64,000 nt of DNA from Zoroaster sp. YZ-2022 (GCA_029582265.1 CM055816.1:90983204-91047203); one strand, 5' to 3'; shown: positions 10,906-21,551, numbered from the stretch's first letter. Numbers and translations are program-made. Notes: a model not told the origin generated them from the sequence alone.

Positions 10906-12465
10906 CATCATTTTTAGGGGCAAAGGCCACTTTGGCCTTCGATAGAACAAATGTTTAAGGGCACCAAAGCCAAAAGGGAAGGGCACCAAGGCCAAAGTAA
11001 AAAAGAAAAAGGGCACCTGGGCCATGTTTTTTTTAACTCAGTTAAACAAGAAAAAAATTTAAGCACAAATCAAATTTTTAGGTGTACATGTACATGTATT
11101 TCCATTTTAGTACTTTTCACCAATCTCCTTTCTGATTGGCTCAATTTGTGTGTAACAGTATTTTCACATTAAATGAATGTATTTACATGTATTTAATGTC
11201 AGTAATTATATCACCCCATGGGCGAAATCTCTACTAGCAACATTGCAACAGGATTTCTTTCGTGACGGAAGCTTACAGCACAAGGTTGATAGAGCGATAG
11301 GAGCTGCCTTGTTTAACGATGCACTACCACCGTAAAAGAATTGAGCGCAATGCTATTTATTGAATTTTCAGAGAGGGGTAACGTTACAAATTCCATTGCA
11401 GATGCTTGATAAGTTACGTATTGTAGATCGAAAGTTGGGCCTTCCGTGGCTGGGATCGAAAAGTAAGGCCGTTTCGAATTTTGGGGCTACGGCCCGTGGC
11501 TGCGTCGGCATGCGCTTTTGCAGCACTAGGCACCCTGAGCACAATTAAACAGTACAGCCCACAAGTTGCTTCAAAAAAAATGCTTCAAAAAACACGCGGG
11601 GGAACGGGAACGTGCCGTATTGCGAGTCTTTTAAAGCTCAGCAGGGCCCACGTAAAATTGCGAGTGGAAAAAACGTGCACTCACAACAACAATTTTAATT
11701 CCATAACAAGAAAGTTGTAAGTTGTAGATTTTCTTTATATATGACGGTAATATAAAATAACTTGGATTTTAATTATACATCGTCACCCCTAAATTTTGTT
11801 ATAATTATATTATTAAACATAATATAAATATACAATGTTGTGGGATGGTTGGCTGCCAGGTCAACCAAATTTGCCACATTGTGTTCGTGTTTCACTCCAT
11901 ACTCATAATATTCTTCATTAAACAAATTATATTAATTATAAAATGAAAATAAATATTTTAGGGTGACGGGAGTTTCTTTTGCTGTTACATGTAGGCCTAT
12001 GTATATATTATATATTGATGCAGTCGTTGGAAGGCACTCGAACAAGCTCGCGCTCACAGTCTAGTTAACACGTGCGTGCAATGCCCTATGCATAGCGCGG
12101 CAACAATTTTCTATTGGTCAGACGACCAACTGGCCGTCATCATACAACCAATAGAAATATTCGTTACGCGGTATATGCAATACCTATAGCGCGTAAAACT
12201 GTTCTTATTGGTCGAACGAGAAACACATTGTCATACAACCATGTCTCACTCACACAATGTTAAACATTGGTTGACTTTTTTTTATTTTGTGAACGGAACG
12301 TGCCGAGCCGCATCGCGCTGGCATGATCTTCCAAAAAGGGCACAACGGCCATGGGGATAAAGGGCACGGCAAAATTGGCCGTGATATTGGTTCATTTGCA
12401 AGGGGCATCACAGCCACTAAAAGGGCAACGACGGCAATGGCCGTCGTGGCCGCCGTGAAATTCCA
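10906..12465. mobile_element. Unclassified insertion with GGGCAC/GGCC-rich ends inside the Gypsy-1 integrase
   Basis: The integrase reading stops near 12470 and resumes near 10900, so this segment is foreign to Gypsy-1. Its left end holds four GGGCA...GGCC or GCC motifs (about 10918, 10958, 10979, 11008) and its right end four more (about 12336, 12359, 12400, 12420), all in the same direction. The interior is AT-rich with short open frames and no recognised transposase. The exact borders are uncertain by tens of bases and no target duplication was identified. A non-autonomous DNA transposon or Helitron-like element are both possible. Confidence 0.55.
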
Positions 12466-12469
12466 GGCC

Positions 12470-12905
12470 TGCCTATGTTATTCACACCCCGATCCAATTA
12501 CACAAAGTCTATGGACAAACACTCCAGGGGCTGGGAAGCCAACAGATGCCTCATGGGGGCTCGTATAACGGGACTTGGGGCTTTGGACACGGTACAAGCA
12601 GCGCTGGATGTAATCATGGACCTGCTTATGCATACCGGGCCAAAACAACGTGCCTCAATAATCCTAGGGTCCTTCCATTTCCTGATACCAATTATCATGC
12701 GCATTACAAATAAGCTCTGCCCGAAGCTCCCCAGGAACCAGCACTTGAAGGATCTGGCCCAAACCTGGGTCTTCAATGGAACGATATAATACACCATTGC
12801 ACTGAACCAATCGAGACCATTCCCTGACCCAGCCTGCAATCATCTTCTTAACCTCAGGTGAGGCTTGATGTGCTTGTCCAGGGCGCCACTTGTTCTCCAG
12901 CAGTC
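12470..12905 (-). pseudogene. Gypsy-1 integrase, zinc-binding N-terminal part
   Basis: Minus-strand frames give a GLGQILQVLVPGELRAELI-like segment, an NAHDNWYQEMEG histidine region, the LFWPGMHKQVHDYIQRCLYR signature (W-P-G-M followed by the cysteine region), and finally ECLSIDF, which carries the first catalytic Asp of the integrase core. At least two frameshifts are present. The core breaks off just after this Asp, where the foreign 1.5-kb segment begins. Confidence 0.7.
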
Positions 12906-12906
12906 T

Positions 12907-13690
12907 CCAGACTTCCCCTAAAGCAGTATCCAGACTTCCCCTAAAGCAGTATCCTCTCTCTGCATGCGGTGGAGATCACGAAGAGTGTATGACGACAAAG
13001 GTGACTGACCCTCCCAAACTGGCTCTTCCCCTGTTTCAACCATACGCATAGTGCAGTGGGTCTCATGTGGAATTGGGGTACTCTGCAATACTGCCTGGAC
13101 TGTAGATATGTCCAGTGCTTCATTAGCCGGGTTCCGACTCAATGCATCCGCACACCGGTTTGATCAGCCAGATCTATAACGAATGTCTAGGTTAAAGGGT
13201 GCCAATTGGGCGACCCAGCGCTGTTCCGTGGCTCAAGTTTAGCTGTTGGCAGTGTGCTAATGGATTATTGTCTGTCAAACCACAGTTCGGCGTCCCAAGA
13301 GGTATTCTCCAAACTTTTCTGACACTGCCCATTTCAGAGCCAACAGTTCTATCTTAAAACTTGACATATCCGGATAGTTCTTCTCAGCTCCTCTCCAGGC
13401 CGCAGCTGGCGTACGCATAGGGTGGAGTTCCCCATTCTCATCGTACTGCCCCTGAACGGCACCTAACCCAGCCAGCGAGGCATCGACCTCAAGAACGAAA
13501 TCCTTGTTGAAACACGGATAAGCCAGACTGGCGCCTCACTTAACGCCTTTTTCAAAGCATCAAATGCCTTGTCGGACTCGGGCAGCCAGACAAAGGTGAC
13601 ACCTTCCCCCTTTGTCCCTGCCTTACCGACAAGGGGGCAAAGAGGGGCAATCTTGAAATCTATATATCGACGATAATAAGATGCCATCCT
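12907..13690 (-). pseudogene. Gypsy-1 RNase H and tether region
   Basis: The 13463-13687 frame opens with ASYYRRYIDFKIAPL, the conserved reverse transcriptase-RNase H junction (family form F-x-x-Y-Y-R-R-F-I). A later frame carries QRWVAQLAPFNLDIRYRSG and CADALSRNPA, the standard end of gypsy RNase H before integrase. A stop and a frameshift interrupt the stretch at about 13160-13460. A 22-base segment (CAGACTTCCCCTAAAGCAGT...) is tandemly duplicated at 12907-12952. Confidence 0.75.
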
Positions 13691-14400
13691 AAAAAATGAT
13701 CAAGCTGCTCAACGTTGACGGGGGGTGTTGTTTAATTCGTGCTACCTTATCTGGATCTACCGAGACACCTGTAGCCGTAACAATATGTCCTAAGTGACGA
13801 ACAGATCCCTGGAAAAGTTGACACTTGGCTCCGTTCAACTTAAATCCATTGGTAATGAGGCGTTTAAATACAATATCCAATCGGTCTAAGTGGTCTTCAA
13901 AAGTAGAAGAGAACACTAAAACGTCATCCAAATAAAGGATGAGGTGGGAGAAATTGAGATCACCGAAAATAGCCTCCATGACACGTTGAAGGTAGCAGGG
14001 CTGTTAACTAATCCCTGTGGAAGACGGAGAAATTCATAAAGACCCCAGGGGACCCTAAATGCGGTTTTGGCCACAGAATCAGGATGCATTGTTACTTGAA
14101 AATAGCCGTGGGCTAAGTCTAATGACGAAAACAGTCTAGCTCCAGCCAATGACTCCCAAACGTCTCCTCAATTCGAGGAAGAGGAAAAAGTCCTTTATGG
14201 TCTTTTCATTCAACTTTCTATAGTCGATACAAAAAGACGAAATTGGCCGTTCTTTTCGGACCAAAACAATTGGATTAGCAAATGGACTGACTGACTTCCT
14301 AATGACACCTCGATCTAACAGATCTTGTAGCATCTCCTTGACCTCCGAAACCTGAGACAGGATTACTCGTCGGGGAAAGGAAAACTTCTCATCACACAAC
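13689..14400 (-). pseudogene. Gypsy-1 reverse transcriptase, frame-broken
   Basis: Three overlapping minus-strand frames together hold a complete gypsy-type RT. The order is EVKEMLQDLLDRGVIRKS and SPFANPIVLVRK (fingers), CIDYRKLNEKT, then LFSSLDLAHGYFQV with the motif A Asp, then GLYEFLRLPQGLVNSPATF (motif B), then LILYLDDVLVFS with the motif C double Asp. The catalytic aspartates are visible, but shifts near 14140 and 13970 prevent a single open frame. The typical family length is kept. Confidence 0.88.
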
Positions 14401-14403
14401 CTT

Positions 14404-15220
14404 TTATTTCATGGGTATAAGATCACAAAATCCCACATCGTGTGGTGACATCGAAAATGCCTGCTCATTATCTTTGATCAGAGTCACGATAGAGACTGCT
14501 TCACTCTCTTCAACCCCCTTTACCGACATGCCTGGTGGTAAAGGTACCTTAGGACCGTCAGAATATAAACTGCTCCCGACTTTCCTCAACCTTTGATCAA
14601 CTCCTTCAGATACTGACGGGACTTTCTCTATCCCCCAATGGATCAGTGACTATCTTGCTGATTGACACCACCGCCTGATCTCCCTGAATCCCAACCTCAA
14701 TTTGATCTAGTTCTTCCACGGGGAACGCAGTTGCTACCTTGGTAAAAGCTGGAATAATTAGCTGTTCACTGGAAGTGTTGGCCATCAGCAGTGTAACTGA
14801 CTGATCTTTAACACACTGAACGCCTTCTACAACTGCCCACAACTGAACAGACTCATCCACCTCTGCATCATCTCCTTCTCGAAGCCGACACCCCCTGAAC
14901 AAAACAGCAGAGTCAGGGTTTTCCTGCCATTGTCGGACCTTGCAATGCACTAGCCTCGCTGAGTCTGGGGAAAGAACTTCACGACCTTGGGTCCAAACCT
15001 CAGCTACCCTGACCTCATTGACCCTTTGCTCTGACTTGGGAATGTGACCATGATCAGGTTGCTCCGAGTTAAACCATCGAAGGGCAAGATCCCACTCGGA
15101 CGTCACCTGATGTAATTTTCCCTTGTTCAGCAGAGACGCTAATGCCCTCAACACATTACAGCCCAAAAGGACGGGAAATTTTTCCCTCCTGCCCCCGCAA
15201 TCAGATCCCTGGTGAGACAC
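14404..15220 (-). CDS. Gypsy-1 protease-RT linker
   Basis: Two minus-strand open frames (14606-15220 and 14404-14589) separate protease from RT. The first, 204 codons, contains PVLLGCNVLRAL, the usual end of the gypsy protease domain, then a linker with VHCKVRQW and LIIPAFTKVATAFPVEEL. The second ends HDVGFCDLIPMK, a segment found just before the RT fingers in this group. A frameshift near 14600 divides them. No catalytic domain of its own is expected here. Confidence 0.65.
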
Positions 15221-15232
15221 AAGGAAGCTAGC

Positions 15233-15598
15233 TCACAGGGTCTGACCCAGCACCTCAATGTTAGACTCTAAATATCCTGCTACCGGAATCTCTAAACCAT
15301 TAGCTCCCCTCAAATTAATGTAAGTGCCCACGTCATCAAGACCTCCCACATTTCTTGCCAAGCATTCACGGTAAAACCAATACGAAATTAGGGATGTTTC
15401 AGCCCCTGTATCTAGGATGCAGTCCGCCAGGACCCCATTGATACGAATGGTAGCAGTTGGACTACTAGAAAGGAGCTTACGCCGATCATTACGTGAAATC
15501 ATACGATCGACCCCACAAGGTTTCCCAAGTGACCCTTGGCCTGAATGCATAGCAAAATCAGAACCATTGTGCGTGGGCACATCAAATTCCCCCGCCAT
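15233..15598 (-). CDS. Gypsy-1 aspartic protease
   Basis: An open frame of 121 codons contains IRINGVLADCILDTGAETSL. The D-T-G-A active-site motif of retropepsins is at residues 63-66, preceded by the expected hydrophobic strand. The product would cleave the Gag-Pol polyprotein in virus-like particles. It follows gag with a small gap and precedes the linker frame. The second half of the domain (LGCNVL) falls in the next frame, so this copy is broken. Confidence 0.82.
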   Translation of the reverse strand: MAGEFDVPTHNGSDFAMHSGQGSLGKPCGVDRMISRNDRRKLLSSSPTATIRINGVLADCILDTGAETSLISYWFYRECLARNVGGLDDVGTYINLRGANGLEIPVAGYLESNIEVLGQTL

Positions 15599-15606
15599 GG
15601 TGCCCG

Positions 15607-16623
15607 CTATGACGGAGGAGGGGCATTTCCCGCCAGTTGTCCCTTCTTCTCCTGGCTGGTCTCCTTGTTTTCAAGGTCTCGTTTACGCTTGTAACATCTC
15701 TCAGCCGCATGACCAGGCTTGAGACAATACTCGCAGGGAGGCCTTTGGGACTCCCTCTTGTTAGCCATCTGACTAAGAGAAGATGCCACACTTTGCAGCT
15801 GCAGGGTAGTTTGTGTTTGTTGTTGGATCAGCTTTTCCATTGCGGACTGTAACTGACGCTGACCATCCACTATTTCACCCAAGATCTTGGACTCCGCAGC
15901 TCGCGGCTTATCAGGACTCGACAACCCTTTATCCTTTTCTCGGTTCCGAACATGGCAAAGCTCCGCATCATCTACATCTTCGGTGTCAACTAAGAGTGCC
16001 AAGATAGCCTCACGTAACTCATAAAAAGAGGAATCCTTATGATCCAACACAAGCCGACGGACCTCTCGCCGGACAGAAACATCTCGGACCCCCTTTATCA
16101 ATTGCTCACGTAGAGCACGTTCCCTAAGACTGACGAGAGCCGATAACTCGGATGCACTCTTCGCAGAGGCCTCTATCTGACTATACAGGGTCATAAGGCA
16201 CCTGCTATAGTCTGCCAAGGGCTCCCCATCATTCTGTATTCTTCCATAGAAGGTGGCGTGAAGAGACTGCACTGAATCTGAGCCAAAACGTCGACTCAGC
16301 ACGGATAAAATATTTTCAACTGAGGTCCTGTCATCAGTGGGACAGCAAAAAATCTCTTCCCGTGCCTCGCCACCAAGGTATTCCAAAGCAACCTCCGCTG
16401 CATCCACCCCCACAAGCCCTAGCTGTCTATTATAAGTTTCAAGGTCACATGACCATTCCCCTAGCGACGGATCACCCACCTTACGAGGAGGCCCATTGAA
16501 CTTCCTTAGTTTTACTGAAGGGTGCCGCTGTACTTTGAGGCTCTGAAACGCAGTTGCCAATGTTTGTGCTAGCGCTTCGTTTGATTTTGCTATGACATCT
16601 GCTATGTCCTCTGGGTTAGCCAT
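15607..16623 (-). CDS. Gypsy-1 Gag, intact open frame
   Basis: About 338 residues starting MANPEDIADVI; an in-frame Met five codons upstream is also possible. The middle contains a capsid-like segment (EYLGGEAREEIFCCP, then LADYSRCLMTLYSQIEA, then LREQLIKGVRDVSVRREVRR), the pattern of gypsy Gag C-terminal capsid domains. Near the C-terminus is a CCHC zinc knuckle, CEYCLKPGHAAERC. Long glutamine-rich and lysine-rich stretches flank it. It lies 400 bases downstream of the 5-prime LTR on the element strand. This is the best-preserved gene of the element. Confidence 0.85.
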   Translation of the reverse strand: MANPEDIADVIAKSNEALAQTLATAFQSLKVQRHPSVKLRKFNGPPRKVGDPSLGEWSCDLETYNRQLGLVGVDAAEVALEYLGGEAREEIFCCPTDDRTSVENILSVLSRRFGSDSVQSLHATFYGRIQNDGEPLADYSRCLMTLYSQIEASAKSASELSALVSLRERALREQLIKGVRDVSVRREVRRLVLDHKDSSFYELREAILALLVDTEDVDDAELCHVRNREKDKGLSSPDKPRAAESKILGEIVDGQRQLQSAMEKLIQQQTQTTLQLQSVASSLSQMANKRESQRPPCEYCLKPGHAAERCYKRKRDLENKETSQEKKGQLAGNAPPPS

Positions 16624-17006
16624 GGTCAAGCCAAGCAACGTAAATGTGCAACAAAGTCTAATACTACTAGGAATAGAAAATATTTAATTCAAAATTCCTT
16701 TTATTTTTTTTATTTTTTTTTTAAAGGAAACTTCTGACAGTTGCTAGCGCATAAATCTACAAGGCAATATCGGACATTGAGGGACAGGCTATAGTGCTCA
16801 GTGTAGTATAAACACAATGGAATTTATATAAATCCACAAGGGACAAGTGATTGTGAAAACACAAGCAATTAATATAGCATTGATGTCATCACATACATAG
16901 CTAAGCCTAAATGCTTGATTTAAATTTAGGGACAGGAAAAGGAGTAACTCATAATTAAATTATTTTGTTTGATAAATCGCTGAATGAAAATCCGCTGTCA
17001 ACTTGA

Positions 17007-17024
17007 ATCCTGTCTACGACGCCA
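17007..17024 (-). promoter_or_regulatory. Candidate primer-binding site of Gypsy-1
   Basis: On the element strand, four bases after the 5-prime LTR end, TGGCGTCGTAGACAGGAT begins with the TGG expected to pair with a tRNA CCA end. The implied tRNA 3-prime end has a G discriminator, as serine tRNAs do, but no specific tRNA was matched. Confidence 0.5.
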
Positions 17025-17028
17025 TTTC

Positions 17029-18287
17029 TGTAACGATGGGAGCCATTGCTAGATGACTGGTTCGGACCCCACCTGAGTGATTTGATTGAGATCCAAGCAT
17101 GGGACAGCAAATTATGGTACACAGCACAGTTCCTTTTCGTTTATTGACATCATATAAAAAAGAGACCCTATAACAATACAAAGACAGAAATACAATCAAT
17201 TGATTTCTAATAAATAAAATAAATAAACATTTTAACCAAAGCATTTAGTGACTCTGACTCATTACAGTCTATGTGTAGCTCTATACATAAATTTATGTAG
17301 ACCTAAATATATTTTGAATGAGATTTCTTACCCTTGATGGAATTCTTTAAGTTGTTTAGGATATTGTGGACAAACCAAGAGAACCAGCTGACTAACTGCG
17401 GATGAAAACCCATATGTAACGATAAGTTCATAAACTTATCTACAGAGTAAGGACTGGCCTAAATAAGCACAAACCATTAGCTCTATAACTTACAATAATG
17501 ACCACCTTCAACACGATCCACATGTGTAGGAAATAACAAAACAGCGCACAGTAAATTCACATTGAAAGAAGCCCAGGCAGAGGCACGCATAGCGTGACAA
17601 CAGCCGACCAAACAGTGAAAGAAGCCTAGGCTAGGCGGAGGCACGCACAGCGTGACATCAGCGGACTACTCGGCCAAACTCTGCACCGTACATTGTGAAT
17701 AGCTTGTTACAACGCAACGCTACAATAATCCCTACACACGTAAATCGGTATAACACAGCTATCGTTCCAGGGTTTTAAGACATCATTAAAAACTCTCTCA
17801 TAGCATATTAACGGTCACATATTGGTTTTCCAGGATACACATATAGACAACTGAACAATATGATTTACCTGGTTTTAGCTCCAAAAAGGGGTTTTCTCTG
17901 TCTAAATTCTTTAAAAGAGCACAGCTGAAAGCAGCCGACGAGAAGATCGTTCTTTTGCTGAGCTGTCTAACCATGCCGCGTTTAATCGATACTACCATAT
18001 GTTATACTATGGACTACTACGGCATGACAAAGAATCGATTCCCAATGCTATTAATGTAAAAGGTCACGCAAAACCACAAATAACCGGAATCACTGAAACC
18101 AGTACAAGAATCGATTATTTCTACTTCAAAGGAAATGTTTTCTGTTGGTCACGTACACCACTTGTCCTAAATGTTTATGCAAAGGTCAGAGTTCATAATT
18201 AGCATATGATTAAAGAAACATGTAAACAAACCAACTGATGGTGCGTGATTAATACAAAAATGATTACGAAACCCCCAAATCCCTACA
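17029..18287 (-). repeat. 5-prime LTR of Gypsy-1
   Basis: The partner of 7047-8315. On the element strand it starts TGTAGGGATTTGGGGG and ends CGTTACA. It should hold the promoter and polyadenylation signal of the element; no TATA element was assigned. Confidence 0.93.
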
Positions 18288-18935
18288 TTAGGAAAGTTTT
18301 CGGAAGCACCATGTAACAAATCTCTAAAGTAGAGGTGTTGGCTCTGAGAAGAGCCGGTTTTGTTCTCAACGTTTCGGCAAGTATGCTCTGGCCGTCGTCA
18401 GGAGAATGGAGAGATGTGGAGAGTGGTGTCTTATATACACTGCTGGAGGATCCTGTTGTGGGCTGAACTGCTGTGATTGGTGCTCGCTGGAGTGTGTTGT
18501 GTGCTGGAACTCTTGTGATTGGTGCTCGCTGGGGTGTGTTGTCTGTGTGAGCCTGGTGTTCAGTGGAGTGTGTCAGTGCTGTGTTGCTGGTGGTGATGCC
18601 TGGTTGTGCTGAAGTGTTGTCTGCCAGATGCTGCTGATGTTGTATCCTATGTCTTGTGGTACTGTGTGATGTTTCTTGATTTCGATGGCTTCACGGATGC
18701 GTCGGTGATACCAATTCTTGACTGGTGCGATGTTCTCCCATTGGATGGTGTGATTGTTGCTGTACGCGTGTTTGATGATTGCTGACTTGTCTATTTCGCC
18801 TTTCCTGCCATGTGCTTTATGTTCCTTGAGTCTTGTTTGAAGGTCCCTGCCAGTCTCTCCGATGTAAACTTTACCGCATTCACAGGGGATGCGGTAAACA
18901 CCAGATCTACACAGCTGTTGGATTCTTTCTCAAAA
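18288..18935 (-). mobile_element. Penelope-like retroelement remnant: GIY-YIG endonuclease and tail
   Basis: Minus-strand translation of about 18640-18925 reads GVYRIPCECGKVYIGETGRD and then LQTRLKEHK, with a YSNNHTIQWENIAPV region and NWYHRRIREAIEIKKH after it. This is the GIY-YIG nuclease domain that follows the RT in Penelope-like elements: the GVY/VYIG pair, the Arg of GETGR, and the conserved EAIEI Glu. The RT is missing because the copy is 5-prime truncated near 18935. Downstream on the element strand comes the tail (GACGACGGCC...GCCGAAACGTT) shared with 4645-4870. Gypsy-1 inserted at the end of this tail. Terminal stops and cysteine-rich frames on the opposite strand are not genes. Confidence 0.85.
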
Positions 18936-19489
18936 ATATAATAGCGTGTTGAAAGATTTTAGAGAGCAACTAAAGTGGTTGTGTATATTTTATTGCAAAG
19001 AGAGAGAGAGACTCGTTCGAAAATTGTCGTCATACTGGACCAAGAGACCAGAAGAGAAATTAACCAAAAATTTAAACGGATCAACCAATCAATTACGTAG
19101 TATTAGACGGATCTGACCAGGTTGCAGTAGGTTACTTGGACAGGTTGCAGGCATTATCATGGAAGTAGACACACCACAAAAGCGTGTATTCTCATTTTAG
19201 AGCGAGTGGCAGAGAGTCAAAAGGAAAAGCTCGATTGATACTAGCCAGAAAATTAAATGAACGGACGAGATGTCTTCAGAAAGACTAAGGAAAATAACAA
19301 AGGACTTAAAACAATAGAAGCAGAAACACTTTTGATTGAACAAGAAATAAGACAGTTAGAATCTATGGTAGAAGATGATAATGAATGAACCCTCCTGTTA
19401 TGATTCGACTCTTTCATTGTGAAAGAAAGGCACACCAACTGGGAGCCAGGTATTCTGACGAGGTCTTACAGATCGAAATGGTTCGTGGG
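18936..19489 (+). CDS. Short coiled-coil open frame next to the Polinton polymerase (19257-19388)
   Basis: Within this otherwise unassigned stretch a + strand frame at 19257-19388 encodes 43 residues, starting MNGRDVFRKTKENNKG and ending IEQEIRQLESMVEDDNE. Its second half has heptad-spaced Leu/Ile typical of a coiled coil. An upstream + frame (19010-19160) reads VVILDQETRREINQKFKRIN and then VVLDGSDQVAVGYLDRLQAL, broken by stops. These converge on the Polinton polymerase and may be remnants of another Polinton gene, but no family was recognised. Confidence 0.35.
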
Positions 19490-20036
19490 TAAGTGTTGTA
19501 ATTTATAATGGCCGTAAGCGAGAGTATGAATTCCGTCCTGTAGTATATATCTCTTTGTATATCCAGCGGCGATAAGGATATTTATTGACGCGTGTCGTGT
19601 AAATGTTATGATTCTCATTTCTAATAAAATTCATAGAGTGGGAGAGCGTCTTATTTTGAGATAAAACTTGTTTGAAATGCTCGTGCATAATTTTCTTACT
19701 CAAGACAGACTTTTTCACGCCCTTGGCTTTAAAAAAAAAAAGATTCCTCATTCGATTAAAGTATCGAGTACATTTTTGGTCTGAGGCCAACAAATTCAGA
19801 GATAAGAGTTCCAGATGTCTCGTCTTTCATTTTACCTATAACCTTTTTATTCGCGTCGGAATAGAGAAAATGATTATTAGAATAATTTCTAAAATCGTAG
19901 AGATGCTCGTTTTCTGACATGTCCTCGTAAATATTTTCCGTTTGAATATTGAGTAATAAGCTGTCCGTATCCGTGTAAAGTAGATTGCATCCGTCGCTGT
20001 ACTTGCTTTTTAAATGATTGTAATAAAAATCGTACA
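19490..20036 (-). pseudogene. Polinton-1 polymerase: motif C and C-terminus
   Basis: Starting at the left TTAA of the Kolobok-like insertion, the frame reads MYDFYYNHLKSKYSDG and then LLYTDTDSLLLNIQT. Y-x-D-T-D-S is palm motif C with the two metal-binding aspartates. It continues through IYEDMSENEHLYDFRNYS and GLRPKMYSI. After a frameshift near 19760, KAKGVKKSVLSKKIMHEHFK and VNKYPYRRWIY follow, the thumb and C-terminal region of Polinton polymerases. A typical LAYGHY-like end falls near 19495 after one more shift. Confidence 0.88.
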
Positions 20037-20040
20037 TTAA

Positions 20041-20055
20041 AGACGGACTACAACG
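20041..20055 (+). repeat. Left terminal inverted repeat of the Kolobok-like element
   Basis: AGACGGACTACAACG directly follows TTAA. It matches the right terminus at 13 of 15 positions; the mismatches are the fourth and fifth bases. Confidence 0.85.
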
Positions 20056-20436
20056 CGAACTCTCACATTAAATTGACTATCGAACCTTGTTTATGTTGTG
20101 TTCAGGTAACAATTTATTGTTGTGGTCATGTTTTTCTCTTTATAATTTTGTTGCAATTTGACCGAAAAAATTAGACCCCGCTTCTTCGATTTTGAAATTT
20201 CCCGCCCCTGCACTGGTTCCCGACAAAGACCCATTGAAAATCCACTATGAAATCCACGATATAGTACCAGCGGAATTGTAAACCAGCGAAAAGGGATGAC
20301 GTATAACCCATGAGCACCGAGAGTAAACAGAAGACGCCATGTTACTTCCGTGTATATTATACATGCGTTTTCATGCGTCAGCAGAGGCATGAAGTTTTAT
20401 GAAGCTTTTTCGACGTTGTTGTGTAACAGTTATATA

Positions 20437-20655
20437 ATGCCGACTTCATGTGTTGTTGGTGGATGCACTAGAAATAGTATTAAGAATCCAGAGACTCATT
20501 TTTTTCAATTTCCGCGGGATCCTGCGATATCAAAGGAATGGGTGAAGTTCGTGAATAATACACGAAAGGATTTCACCTTCATGCCAAAATTCCTGGATCC
20601 GACCCTGCTGATATTTGCCTGTTTTTATCACTTTATCTGGCTCCCATGTATTTAA
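20437..20655 (+). CDS. THAP-type zinc-finger protein, short
   Basis: From the ATG at 20437 the frame encodes 72 residues and opens MPTSCVVGGCTRN, the standard THAP start. A full C2CH set is visible: Cys5, Cys10, Cys62 and His65 (C-x4-C-x51-C-x2-H, followed by Phe). The spacing is within the 35-53 range of the family, and the conserved HFFQFPRD and EWVKFV positions lie between. THAP domains bind DNA and form the N-terminus of Kolobok and P-element transposases. The frame stops six codons after the domain. Either this is a stand-alone binding domain or later exons were missed or lost. An in-frame Met 29 codons upstream exists, but the domain start favours 20437. It is 0.4 kb inside the left terminus and convergent with the ballast gene. 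Confidence 0.75.
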   Translation: MPTSCVVGGCTRNSIKNPETHFFQFPRDPAISKEWVKFVNNTRKDFTFMPKFLDPTLLIFACFYHFIWLPCI

Positions 20656-21551
20656 TCTTTTATAATCTTTGCTATTGTTACTTTAGGTTATTTTATTATA
20701 TTTAAAGGGCCTGGGAGCATTTTATTCAAATGGATTTGGTGCTATATACATGTCTTTTATATTTTTTATTAATATTTGATTGAAGACAGATGACATGGCC
20801 TGTACACATTTATTGTTATTCTATTCTTGTATTTTACAATTTATTGCCACTGTACACTCAGAACAAGTTTTAAGTTTTATAGGCAGAAGTACATGAGATT
20901 TACCAACATGAGATTTACAATATTAGTCTTTGTCACACTTCTCCCTTTTGTGATGCAAAGCCAAAAAACCTAATTGATCGAATTAGCTTTAATCCAAGAA
21001 AATCTGAACCTGCTCAGCAGTAGAGTTATGCTGATTGTAAGTTTTTTCCTGGGAAAAGAGCAGCAAGTGTGAAACGAATTTCAAAGGATTTCCAGTTCGG
21101 TTTAACAGAACAATGGCCAAGTTCCAAACAAGTATGTACAGGATTTTGATTAAGTTGTTTTCGTCATCAAGAGGCAACTTTTTTAATTTTGATATTTTAA
21201 CCTCAAAAATAAACTCAATTGTTGGTTGCAAATACATACATATTTTGTCTTGTCATTTATTCGAAAGTACTAAGGTCTTGTAAAATTTTCAGTTCTTGGC
21301 ATCTTTCTGCCATACCGAATTTGTAATGTTTTACCATAGTGTATTGTTGGCAACATAAAACAAGTTTATTTCACATTAGTGCTAAATTAATAAACTTCTC
21401 CCCCGAAAAGACACAAAATGAAATACACACGTAATTGATTCTGCCATTGATCATGGTTTATGAACGCACAAAATAATTTGTAAATCACTCAAGATCATTA
21501 TAACTAGGGAAGAATGTTACCAATTTAAAAAATAAAACAAAGCAAATCGGC
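20656..21551. other. Space between the convergent THAP and ballast genes
   Basis: AT-rich sequence with no catalytic transposase motif on either strand. It contains TTTATT at about 21256 and 21364, which read AATAAA on the minus strand and could serve as polyadenylation signals for the ballast gene. A minus frame at 20989-21237 shows no known domain. Confidence 0.5.

Larger units (their letters stand above)
7047..18287 (-). mobile_element. Ty3/gypsy LTR retrotransposon (Gypsy-1), full-length but inactive
   Basis: Two LTRs of about 1.26 kb (7047-8315 and 17029-18287) start TGTAACG and end CCCTACA on the + strand. They are flanked by TTAG at 7043-7046 and 18288-18291, a target-site duplication. 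Inside, on the minus strand from right to left, lie a primer-binding-site candidate, gag, aspartic protease, a linker, reverse transcriptase, RNase H, and integrase, then a purine-rich tract next to the 3-prime LTR. The order protease-RT-RNase H-integrase is that of Ty3/gypsy. The pol region is frame-broken and the integrase is split by a 1.5-kb insertion, so the copy cannot be autonomous. It inserted into the tail of a Penelope-like element (see 18288-18935). Confidence 0.92.

Noticed and set aside
12907..12952. 22-bp direct repeat as a target duplication
   Set aside because: The two copies are adjacent with nothing between, so it is a small tandem duplication within the dead gypsy gene.
18406..18612. 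Cysteine-rich small protein on the + strand
   Set aside because: It is antisense to the Penelope GIY-YIG remnant and its Cys/Trp richness comes from TGTG-rich sequence. No signal peptide is present.
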